A stretch of 64,000 bases of DNA from Lachnospira hominis (ex Liu et al. 2021) (GTDB lineage: Bacteria; Bacillota; Clostridia; Lachnospirales; Lachnospiraceae), in the NCBI RefSeq assembly GCF_014287955.1, contig NZ_JACOPD010000006.1:124001-188000 (forward strand), read 5' to 3'. This document shows positions 42,392 to 49,474 of this stretch, one piece after another. Both the position numbers and the translations under genes were made by a program. Positions within the stretch are counted from its first letter, which is position 1. Each line of letters starts with the position of its first letter. The notes beneath the pieces are model-generated. The model saw nothing but the letters and a program-made list of their open reading frames with translations, was not told where the DNA came from and ran no database searches.

Positions 42392-44263
42392 CTGCTTGAC
42401 AGTGAACAGCAAAGGGCGGTGGAGCACTTCGAGGGACCTGCGATGATTCTTGCCGGTCCGGGAAGTGGTAAGACTACAGTTGTCACAAACAGAATACTCA
42501 ATATGATTGACAATTGCAAAGTTAATCCGGAGAATATCCTTGTAATAACATTTACAAGGATGGCAGCACTCCAGATGAAAGAGCGTTTTTTAAAACTGGC
42601 ATCAGAATCAGATGTGCATGATAATGCAGAATTATATGACGATGTGACATTTGGAACGTTTCATTCTGTATTTTTTATGATGCTAAAGAATGCAGGAGAA
42701 TATGCAGGATATAATGTTATAACACCGAAAGCTCAGAGGGCATTTATAAGAGAACAGCTTTTATACTATAATATTCCGTTGCCGTCAGATGGTGAGATGG
42801 AAGATGACATATTAAATGATATTGCCAAAGCAAAGGGATGCAGCGAGTCTGCTATATTTAATCCGACATCATGCGAGAACGATTTTTTTGAAAAAATATA
42901 TAATGAGTACGAATTATTTATGAATCAGTACAAATATATTGATTTTGAGGATATGATGATTCGTACATTACATATGTTAGAGAGTGACAAAGAGAGTCTT
43001 AACATATGGCAGGAAAAATATAAGTATATTATGGTGGATGAATTTCAGGATGTTTCACCGGTTCAGTTACGGCTGATTAATATGCTTGCACAAAAGAACC
43101 GCAACATATTTGTGGTAGGCGACGATGACCAGAGTATATATGGTTTCAGGGGTGCAAAGCCTGATGTGTGCCGTATGTTTACACAGATTTATAAAGAGGC
43201 AGAGATTTTCAGGCTGAATATGAATTACAGATGTTGTGAGACTATAGTTAATGCATCATTAAGTCTTATTAATCATAATAAGAACAGGTTTTATAAGAAT
43301 CTGAAGGCGTTTAATAAAGGTGGTAATTCTGTGGAATATTATAATTTTAATGATATTTCAAAACAGGATGATTTTGTTACAGGATATGTATATAATAAAA
43401 TTTATAATGATACCAGCAGTGATTCAGATGAAAGTATTGCCATACTGACAAGGACGAATGCTGAAGCCTCTGAATTTACGCATAAGCTTCAAAAACATGG
43501 CCTTAATATATTGTACTGTGGGAATCAATCGGATTTTTTTGATAAGTGGGTTGTGAAGGATGTTATTGCATATTTACGGATATCGGTGGGAGATTACAGG
43601 AGACAGAACTTTATAAGAATAATTAACAAACCGCAAAGATATATAAGCAGGATGTATTTTACTGATGAAAATACCGGTTTTAACACGCTTGAAGATAATA
43701 TCAGATGCAGAGGCAGCAAAGAAAATCTTGAAGAGATTATAAAGCTTCAATGCCATGTTAAGAACATGAATACAATGATACCGTTTGCAGCAGTTAATTA
43801 TGTGAGAAAGGTAGTCGGTTATGATAGATATTTACATGAATATGCAAGCGAACGTGGTACAGATGTAAAGATATTTCTTGATATTATTGAGAAATTGCAA
43901 AACATTTCAAAGAGTTTTGATAATTTAAAGCAGTTCATAGAATATGTTGATAATGTATCGGAAGATAATGTCAATGATGCAGATGGTCTTGGAAAAGCTG
44001 ATGAATCAAAGACACATTTATGCAATGTATCTACGATGCACAGGGCAAAAGGACTCGAATTTGATACCGTTATAATAGTGAGTGCCAATGAGAAAAATAT
44101 ACCATATTGCAAGGCTGTGTCTTTAGAGCAGCTTGAAGAGGAACGCAGGCTTTTTTATGTTGCACTGACAAGAGCAAAAAAGAAACTTATTATATGTTCG
44201 GTGCAAAAGCAGTATAACAGGAAAATGCAGTCCTCACGTTTTATAAGAGAACTGCATCTTTAA
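42392..44263 (+). CDS. UvrD/Rep-type superfamily 1 helicase
   Basis: A UvrD-like helicase of about 623 residues. Motifs: QQRAVEHFEGPAMI, Walker A AGPGSGKTTVVT, YIMVDEFQDVSPVQLRLI (motif II), VGDDDQSIYGFRGA (III), LNMNYRC (IV), MHRAKGLEFDTVIIVSA (V) and RRLFYVALTRAKKKL (VI). It is shorter than PcrA (about 720-750), with a compact 2B region. The frame needs LLDSEQQRAVE for the Q motif, yet the only upstream in-frame start is CTG 42392, seven bases after GAGGTG; ATG 42387 is in another frame. GTG 42419 would cut into the Q motif. Confidence 0.9.
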   Translation: MLDSEQQRAVEHFEGPAMILAGPGSGKTTVVTNRILNMIDNCKVNPENILVITFTRMAALQMKERFLKLASESDVHDNAELYDDVTFGTFHSVFFMMLKNAGEYAGYNVITPKAQRAFIREQLLYYNIPLPSDGEMEDDILNDIAKAKGCSESAIFNPTSCENDFFEKIYNEYELFMNQYKYIDFEDMMIRTLHMLESDKESLNIWQEKYKYIMVDEFQDVSPVQLRLINMLAQKNRNIFVVGDDDQSIYGFRGAKPDVCRMFTQIYKEAEIFRLNMNYRCCETIVNASLSLINHNKNRFYKNLKAFNKGGNSVEYYNFNDISKQDDFVTGYVYNKIYNDTSSDSDESIAILTRTNAEASEFTHKLQKHGLNILYCGNQSDFFDKWVVKDVIAYLRISVGDYRRQNFIRIINKPQRYISRMYFTDENTGFNTLEDNIRCRGSKENLEEIIKLQCHVKNMNTMIPFAAVNYVRKVVGYDRYLHEYASERGTDVKIFLDIIEKLQNISKSFDNLKQFIEYVDNVSEDNVNDADGLGKADESKTHLCNVSTMHRAKGLEFDTVIIVSANEKNIPYCKAVSLEQLEEERRLFYVALTRAKKKLIICSVQKQYNRKMQSSRFIRELHL

Positions 44264-44279
44264 ATTGATTTTTGTGGGA

Positions 44280-44600
44280 TTATTCTTCGTTTTCGGCATC
44301 TTCTTCGGCATATAGTTCTTCGTATTCCATAGCATCAAGTTCTTCGTCAAATGCGTCAGCAACAGTTTCGTATTCTTCATCTGATTCGATGTTTTCAAGA
44401 ACCGGTTCACCATTGTCTTTTTCTGTATATCTGTAAAGATACACTTCATCGTTGCTGGCAGCTTCACCTTCAAGAGGAAGAAGTGCTATATAGTTATTAT
44501 CTCCGGCAGGAAATATTCTTACTATGGCACATTCACATTCTGTGCCATCATCTAAAGATAATGTAACAGTAGAATATTCATTTGCATTGTTATCAGCCAT
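44280..44600 (-). CDS. DUF1292-family small acidic protein
   Basis: The 106-residue protein has the DUF1292 core: VTLSLDDGTECECAIVRIFP, then NYIALLPLEG and EVYLYRYTE, followed by a tail rich in Glu and Asp. The family is widespread in Firmicutes and of unknown function. GGAGG stands before ATG on the minus strand. It converges with the helicase gene, with 16 bases between stops. Confidence 0.85.
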   Translation of the reverse strand: MADNNANEYSTVTLSLDDGTECECAIVRIFPAGDNNYIALLPLEGEAASNDEVYLYRYTEKDNGEPVLENIESDEEYETVADAFDEELDAMEYEELYAEEDAENEE

Positions 44601-44649
44601 TACTAACCTCCATATAAATAGTTTTTCTTAATAAAACTTTAGCAGAATA

Positions 44650-44677
44650 ATTGTATTATTGCAATATGAGTTAACAA
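44650..44677 (-). promoter_or_regulatory. Probable promoter of the DUF1292 gene
   Basis: On the minus strand TTGTTA (44672-44677) and TACAAT (44650-44655) are 16 bases apart, about 50 bases before the start codon. Confidence 0.5.
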
Positions 44678-44701
44678 AACTTAATGAAATTTCAAAAAAA
44701 C

Positions 44702-44730
44702 TTGCATATGTGATGAAAAAGGTGTATATT
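44702..44730 (+). promoter_or_regulatory. Sigma-A promoter of the Lrp-family gene
   Basis: TTGCAT at 44702-44707 and TATATT at 44725-44730 with a 17-base spacer; the predicted start is near 44737. Confidence 0.7.
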
Positions 44731-44757
44731 AATTACAAGATTAAGAGAGTCAAAGGA

Positions 44758-44794
44758 GACAATTTTGGAATGTTTTTCCAGAATTGTCTTTTTT
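44758..44794 (+). terminator. Terminator-like hairpin in the leader of the Lrp-family gene
   Basis: GACAATT (44758-44764) pairs with AATTGTC (44782-44788), with TGGAA and TTCCA as an inner stem, followed by six T residues. It lies only about 20 bases after the predicted transcription start and 40 bases before the gene, so it would make a short RNA or act as an attenuator. AAAGGAG with an in-frame TTG (44765) sits on its 5' side. Confidence 0.65.
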
Positions 44795-44833
44795 CTCTTT
44801 AGAGTGAAAATATATGAAAGTTGGGAATGTGTT

Positions 44834-45289
44834 ATGGATAAGATTGATAAGAAACTGATTACATTGTTACAGCAGGATGCAAGAATGCCTTTGAAGGCAC
44901 TGGCAGAGAATGTTTTTTTGTCATCTCCGGCAGTATCTGCAAGAATTGAAAGGCTTGAAAAAGAGCAGATTATAGAGGGATATGAGGTCAAAGTCAACCA
45001 GTTAAAACTTGGATATCATATTACAGCTTTTATAAATCTTGAAGTTGCACCTGTCCAGAAACCGGATTTCTATCCATTCATCAAGTCGTGTCATAATGTT
45101 GTAGAATGTAACTGCGTTACAGGAAATTATTCAATGTTACTTAAAGTTGTATTTCCTAGTACAATGGAGCTTGATACATTTATAGGACAACTCCAGAAGT
45201 TTGGAAGAACGAGTACACAGATTGTGTTTTCAACACCGGTTGAACCAAGAGGAATAGATGTCAATGTAGAACTTCCTGTTAATGATTAA
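44834..45289 (+). CDS. Lrp/AsnC-family transcriptional regulator
   Basis: The 151-residue protein has an N-terminal helix-turn-helix (DKIDKKLITLLQQDARMPLK, then SSPAVSARIERLEKEQII) and a C-terminal RAM ligand-binding domain (ITAFINLEVAP, VVECNCVTGNYSMLLKVVF with the GxxxxxL pattern). It probably senses an amino acid; targets are unknown. ATG 44834 has a weak site (GGGA). An in-frame TTG at 44765 behind AAAGGAG could add 23 residues, but it runs through the terminator hairpin. Confidence 0.9.
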   Translation: MDKIDKKLITLLQQDARMPLKALAENVFLSSPAVSARIERLEKEQIIEGYEVKVNQLKLGYHITAFINLEVAPVQKPDFYPFIKSCHNVVECNCVTGNYSMLLKVVFPSTMELDTFIGQLQKFGRTSTQIVFSTPVEPRGIDVNVELPVND

Positions 45290-45332
45290 TTATGTATTTA
45301 AATGACATTTTAATATTAAAAAAGTATAAAAT

Positions 45333-45366
45333 AGCACTGATACGTTGTTTGTCAGTGCTGTTTTTG
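45333..45366 (+). terminator. Terminator of the Lrp-family gene
   Basis: AGCACTGA at 45333-45340 pairs with TCAGTGCT at 45352-45359, followed by GTTTTTG. Confidence 0.85.
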
Positions 45367-45396
45367 TTATTATATATAAAGTTAAATGAAAAGGTT

Positions 45397-45529
45397 TTGG
45401 AAAAACAAGGAGGACAAATCCTCTCCTCATCAAGGGATTCGGATTTTTCCTTCGGAAAAACAAGGAGGACAAATCCTCTGCTCCCCGGAGTGGTCGCATT
45501 TTTCCTTCGGAAAAACAAGGAGGATATAG
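45397..45529 (+). repeat. Tandem hairpin/SD/anti-SD leader element before moxR
   Basis: AAGGAGG occurs at 45407-45413, 45462-45468 and 45517-45523, each 55 bases apart. The first two are followed by ACAAATCCTCT, complementary to the AGGAGG before it. The third serves moxR, whose ATG is at 45530. TTTTTCCTTCGGAAAAA, a perfect hairpin with a UUCG-type loop, precedes the second and third copies. Spacer segments are CCTCATCAAGGGATTCGGA and GCTCCCCGGAGTGGTCGCA. The element before uppS has the same plan but hairpins with G-C in place of C-G, a compensating change. Confidence 0.85.
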
Positions 45530-46474
45530 ATGGAATTTCAGAGTAAAGCAGTACAGATGAAAGAAAACGTAAGTAAAGTTATTGTTGGAAAGGGAAATGT
45601 TACAGATTTAATTCTTACAGCATTGATTGCAGGAGGACATGTTCTCCTTGAGGATGTTCCGGGAACAGGTAAGACTATGATTGCAAAGTCATTTGCAAAA
45701 TCAATAGATGCTGAATTTGCAAGAATTCAGTTTACACCTGATTTGCTTCCGTCAGATATTACCGGTATTAATTATTATAATCAGAAGCAGGGTGAATTTG
45801 TTTTCAGAAAAGGGCCGGTATTTTCTAATATTCTTCTTGCTGATGAGATTAACAGGGCTACTCCACGTACACAGTCAGCCTTGCTTGAATGTATGGAAGA
45901 ACATCAGGTGACGGTAGATGGTGAAACAAGAAAACTTGGATTTCCATTTATCGTAATTGCAACACAGAATCCGATAGAAACAGCAGGAACATATCAGCTT
46001 CCGGAAGCACAGCTTGACAGATTTTTGTTACAGATTTCAATGGGTTATCCTAAGCAGAATGAAGAACTTGAAATTATAAAAAGATTTATGACAGATAGTC
46101 CGCTTGAGAGCCTGTCAGCAGTATGTAATGCAGATGACGTAAAAGGCATGGTTAAAGAAGCAGAAGGCGTGCATGTTGATGAGGCGATTATGAATTATAT
46201 TGTTGATATTGCTGATAAGACAAGAAATAATATAAATATTGCGATTGGTGTAAGCACAAGGGGCGTTATTAATATGGTGAAAGCTGTAAAAGCATATGCA
46301 TATATCAACGGAAGAAATTATGTAGTTCCTGAAGATGTATATAATCTTGCAATTCCTGTATTTGCTCACAGGATTTTACTTTCTCGAGGAATATCAGACT
46401 CAGCACACAGAGAAGATGTTATGAGGGAAGTTATCGGACAGTGCAAGGTGCCTACAGAAGACTGGAGCAAATAA
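45530..46474 (+). CDS. MoxR-family AAA+ ATPase
   Basis: The 314-residue protein has Walker A EDVPGTGKTMIAKSFAKS near residue 40, Walker B ILLADEINRATPRTQSALLE, sensor 1 VIATQNPIETAGTYQLPEAQ, the arginine finger region LDRFLLQ, and a C-terminal lid. MoxR ATPases work as chaperones with DUF58 and VWA proteins, and DUF58 and DUF4129 genes follow here. The ribosome site is the last copy of the upstream repeat. Confidence 0.95.
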   Translation: MEFQSKAVQMKENVSKVIVGKGNVTDLILTALIAGGHVLLEDVPGTGKTMIAKSFAKSIDAEFARIQFTPDLLPSDITGINYYNQKQGEFVFRKGPVFSNILLADEINRATPRTQSALLECMEEHQVTVDGETRKLGFPFIVIATQNPIETAGTYQLPEAQLDRFLLQISMGYPKQNEELEIIKRFMTDSPLESLSAVCNADDVKGMVKEAEGVHVDEAIMNYIVDIADKTRNNINIAIGVSTRGVINMVKAVKAYAYINGRNYVVPEDVYNLAIPVFAHRILLSRGISDSAHREDVMREVIGQCKVPTEDWSK

Positions 46475-46492
46475 AGAAGGATTGGAGACAGA

Positions 46493-47659
46493 ATGCTTAT
46501 AATAGTAATGTTGCTGGGTGCCGGTGCCGTGTATATGGTACTCAGAAAAATATATGCTGCATTATGGTATAAAAATCTTACAGTCAGAATTGATTTTTCA
46601 AAGAAAAATGCAGTCTGTGGCGAAACCATAGAACTTATAGAGACAGTTACAAATAAAAAGAGACTTCCGCTTCCGTATATTAATCTTAAATTTCAGGTAA
46701 ATCGTGCGTTCAGATTTGAAGATGGCGAAGAAAATTCTGTGGTTTCTGATAATACTTACAGAAATGATATTTTTTCACTGATGATGTATCAGAAAGTGAC
46801 AAGAAAGATACCGATTAAGTGTACTAAAAGAGGTATTTATTCAATTGGGCGTGCAGATATGGTTTCATCGGGGCTGTTTATGAACGATATCAATCTCGTT
46901 GGAACAAACCAGAATGCTAATATTGTAGTTTTTCCAAAACAGATTAATCCTGAACTGACTGATATAACATTTTCAAAAATAATGGGTGCGGTTGAAAAGA
47001 ATACTTATCTAAATCCTGATATTTTTGAGTTTCGTGGAATTAGGGAATATGATACACATGATACTATGAATATGATTAACTGGAAAGCATCTGCGAGAAC
47101 AGGACAGCTTATGGTCAACCAGTATAAGGAGACAATGTGCCAGTCAGTATGTATTCTTGCCAATGTTGAACCGGAAGGAATGTTAAAACAGGAACTTTTG
47201 TCAGAGATAACAATCTCGATGGCGTCAGGACTCGCACAGTATCTTATATCACAAAAAATCAATGTTTCACTTATTTCAAATGGTGTAGAAACTGATGGTG
47301 AAAAAACAGATTTTCTTGAAGTTGAAGAGGGGGGTGGATTATCACACCTCAATGAGATTAATACAGTTCTTGCAGGGATTGATCTGTCAAAAAATGCAAA
47401 CAGATTTACAGATATTCTTGAAGAACTGACAGACAGAACTCACAATAAACATGAATATGGAATGTCAGAAATGTCTGATACTCTTTATATTATGATATCA
47501 CAGAATAGAAGAAAAGATTTGCAGAAATCATTTGACATGCTTACTGGAAATAACAGGCAGTGTGTCTGGATTGCACCATATTACGGTGAGCCGGGTGAAA
47601 GACTTGAAGATACTTGTGCATCTGTGATTGACTGGGAGGTGCATTACAGTGACGATTAA
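46493..47659 (+). CDS. DUF58 (vWA-like) membrane protein
   Basis: The 388-residue protein starts with a short hydrophobic segment (residues 1-15) and a beta-rich region. The DUF58 signature is at about 180-205 (EFRGIREYDTHDTMNMINWK followed by ASARTGQLMVNQYKE), then an alpha/beta vWA-like part. These proteins pair with MoxR ATPases. TTGGAGA precedes ATG 46493. It overlaps the next gene by 11 bases. Confidence 0.92.
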   Translation: MLIIVMLLGAGAVYMVLRKIYAALWYKNLTVRIDFSKKNAVCGETIELIETVTNKKRLPLPYINLKFQVNRAFRFEDGEENSVVSDNTYRNDIFSLMMYQKVTRKIPIKCTKRGIYSIGRADMVSSGLFMNDINLVGTNQNANIVVFPKQINPELTDITFSKIMGAVEKNTYLNPDIFEFRGIREYDTHDTMNMINWKASARTGQLMVNQYKETMCQSVCILANVEPEGMLKQELLSEITISMASGLAQYLISQKINVSLISNGVETDGEKTDFLEVEEGGGLSHLNEINTVLAGIDLSKNANRFTDILEELTDRTHNKHEYGMSEMSDTLYIMISQNRRKDLQKSFDMLTGNNRQCVWIAPYYGEPGERLEDTCASVIDWEVHYSDD

Positions 47660-48989
47660 ATCTGATAGTTTTAATAAAAATAAAACAACAATCAAAAAAA
47701 GTGATTCAGTTCTTTCAATTATGGAACTGATATTGCAATGTGTATTATTTGAATCATTTATTCTTATGGAATATATGGGGGTATTTCTGATAAATGACAG
47801 CAGGGTATATATGTGCCTCTGGGTTATTCCGGCTGTAATATTTGCATATTATACAAGAAGAAAGATAAAAAAATTCAATCTGTTTATGTTGTGCAATATT
47901 GCAATATTTGCGGTATCGGTTGTGATGTCCGGAAACGACAGTGAATTGTTTGCAAACATGTTGTGTGCGATTCTTATATGTGCATACTCAATATGGCAGA
48001 AAAATAATACAGTTCAGAGATATTCAACAGAAAATCTTATTGTTCAGGATGGAAAGACAATTGATGATGCGAAAAAAGCACTTGCAAAGATGTATGCCGG
48101 TGAAGATATTCATGTAGTTTTTATAGCAGCACCTGCATTTGGATACCTTGTGGGATATTGGAGAAATGTACTGCCGCTTATGTATATTGAACTTACATTG
48201 TGCATATTGTTTGTAGTGTTAAAAATTATTTATAACAATATGAGCCACCTTAATAATGTTCTCAGCCTTAACAGCAAAAAGAATGATTTTCCGGCAAAAC
48301 AGATGAAGCAGGTAAATACGTTTATTACGGCTGCTTCTGCAATTCTTATTTTGTTTGGAATGCTTATATTTTATAATGGAAGATATGGTGGACTTTTTGG
48401 TGTTATAGGAAGTTCAGTGACAGGAGTTGTGAGAATCCTTGTAAAAGGATTTTTATGGCTTCTGGGTAAGTCAGGACCGGAGAGCAGCAATACACCGCAG
48501 ATGGATGATGAGACGCAGGAAGATATTGAAGATGCTATGCAAAGAGAACTTGAATATCCTGACTCACCGATTATGCAGGCATTGTTTGAGGGGATGGTCT
48601 TTGCAATAATAATTGCCATGATAATTGCAATTATTTATATGATAAGAACATATGTAAAGACATTTAACAAGACGAAAAAACTCGGCAGTGACTATATTGA
48701 GTATATTTCACCTGATGATGAAAATGTAAGGGCTGATAAAGATGTATCAAAGGTAAAAACAAAAGAACCACGTGAGGTACGTTCAGTAAGGAAGCTTTAT
48801 AAAAAGCATATACTGAAAGGAACGGGTGGAAAAGCACCTGATGAGACAGTTCTGCCAAGTGTTCTTACAACTGAAAATATTACGGCTGACAGTGAACTTT
48901 CAGAAAAAATAACAGCGGTATATGAAAAGGCAAGATATTCCAGAGAGCAGATCACAAAAGAAGAAAAAGATATTTTTAACAATCTTTGA
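47649..48989 (+). CDS. Polytopic membrane protein with C-terminal DUF4129-like segment
   Basis: About 446 residues. Five or six membrane segments lie in the first 230 residues, one near residues 205-225 (FITAASAILILFGMLIFY), and another near 315-335 (AIIIAMIIAIIYMI). The cytoplasmic tail ends in LSEKITAVYEKARYSREQIT, resembling the C-terminus of DUF4129 proteins. In many operons of this type the third gene is TgpA, a membrane transglutaminase; no Cys-His-Asp transglutaminase core is visible, so this looks like a TgpA relative without that domain. GTG 47649 follows GGGAGG. Confidence 0.7.
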   Translation: MTIKSDSFNKNKTTIKKSDSVLSIMELILQCVLFESFILMEYMGVFLINDSRVYMCLWVIPAVIFAYYTRRKIKKFNLFMLCNIAIFAVSVVMSGNDSELFANMLCAILICAYSIWQKNNTVQRYSTENLIVQDGKTIDDAKKALAKMYAGEDIHVVFIAAPAFGYLVGYWRNVLPLMYIELTLCILFVVLKIIYNNMSHLNNVLSLNSKKNDFPAKQMKQVNTFITAASAILILFGMLIFYNGRYGGLFGVIGSSVTGVVRILVKGFLWLLGKSGPESSNTPQMDDETQEDIEDAMQRELEYPDSPIMQALFEGMVFAIIIAMIIAIIYMIRTYVKTFNKTKKLGSDYIEYISPDDENVRADKDVSKVKTKEPREVRSVRKLYKKHILKGTGGKAPDETVLPSVLTTENITADSELSEKITAVYEKARYSREQITKEEKDIFNNL

Positions 48990-49009
48990 TAATATATAAT
49001 AAAATACTA

Positions 49010-49038
49010 TTGACATGGTTAAAAATATAATGTATTAT
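49010..49038 (+). promoter_or_regulatory. Promoter of the leuA T-box transcript
   Basis: Consensus TTGACA at 49010-49015, TATTAT at 49033-49038, 17-base spacer. Confidence 0.8.
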
Positions 49039-49052
49039 TTAGATAATAATTA

Positions 49053-49342
49053 GCAAAAGCAATGAAGAGGAATAATAGGTATTAACCGGAGTCAGAGAGT
49101 TGCCGTGTGGTGCGAGGCAATGGAAGGAAGATATTGAACTCACCTCGGAGCTGCTATCTGAAAGTATTATTATATATGAGTAGGCGTAGCCGGAAGCCAA
49201 CCGTTATATTGGACAGAATATAAGGCAGAGATGTCCGTATTCAGTGAGTGCACGATTGATTCGTGAATAAGAGTGGTAACGCGTGAGACTATAGTCTTTC
49301 GTCTCTTGACAGATGTTTTGTCATGGACGGAAGACTTTTTTA
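49053..49342 (+). ncRNA. T-box leader, leucine specific (specifier CTC)
   Basis: The leader has Stem I parts (AGTCAGAGAGTTGCC with GGCAATGG), a specifier loop read as GAA-CTC-ACC in the standard GAAxxxACC context, the T-box sequence GAGTGGTAACGCG at 49271-49283 with TGGT able to pair with the tRNA ACCA end, and a terminator in which GTCTTTCGTC pairs with GACGGAAGAC before TTTTTT (49336-49341). CTC is a leucine codon, matching leuA downstream. Uncharged tRNA-Leu would favour readthrough. The T-box has AA where the usual motif has AC (GGTACCGCG). Confidence 0.9.
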
Positions 49343-49474
49343 TATGACAGGATATTTTGAGCAGATATACTAAAAAATGTCTTGTTATAAAAATACATGC
49401 GTTCAAAAAACGAGAAAATTGCAAATGCTTTTTATTGAATTTAAGAATAGTATTAATTTTTTGGAGGTATTAAG

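Noticed and set aside
45279..45546. Short frames through the moxR leader repeat on both strands
   Set aside because: They read through the SD/hairpin units, whose spacing of 54-56 bases is not always a multiple of three, and none has its own convincing start in context.
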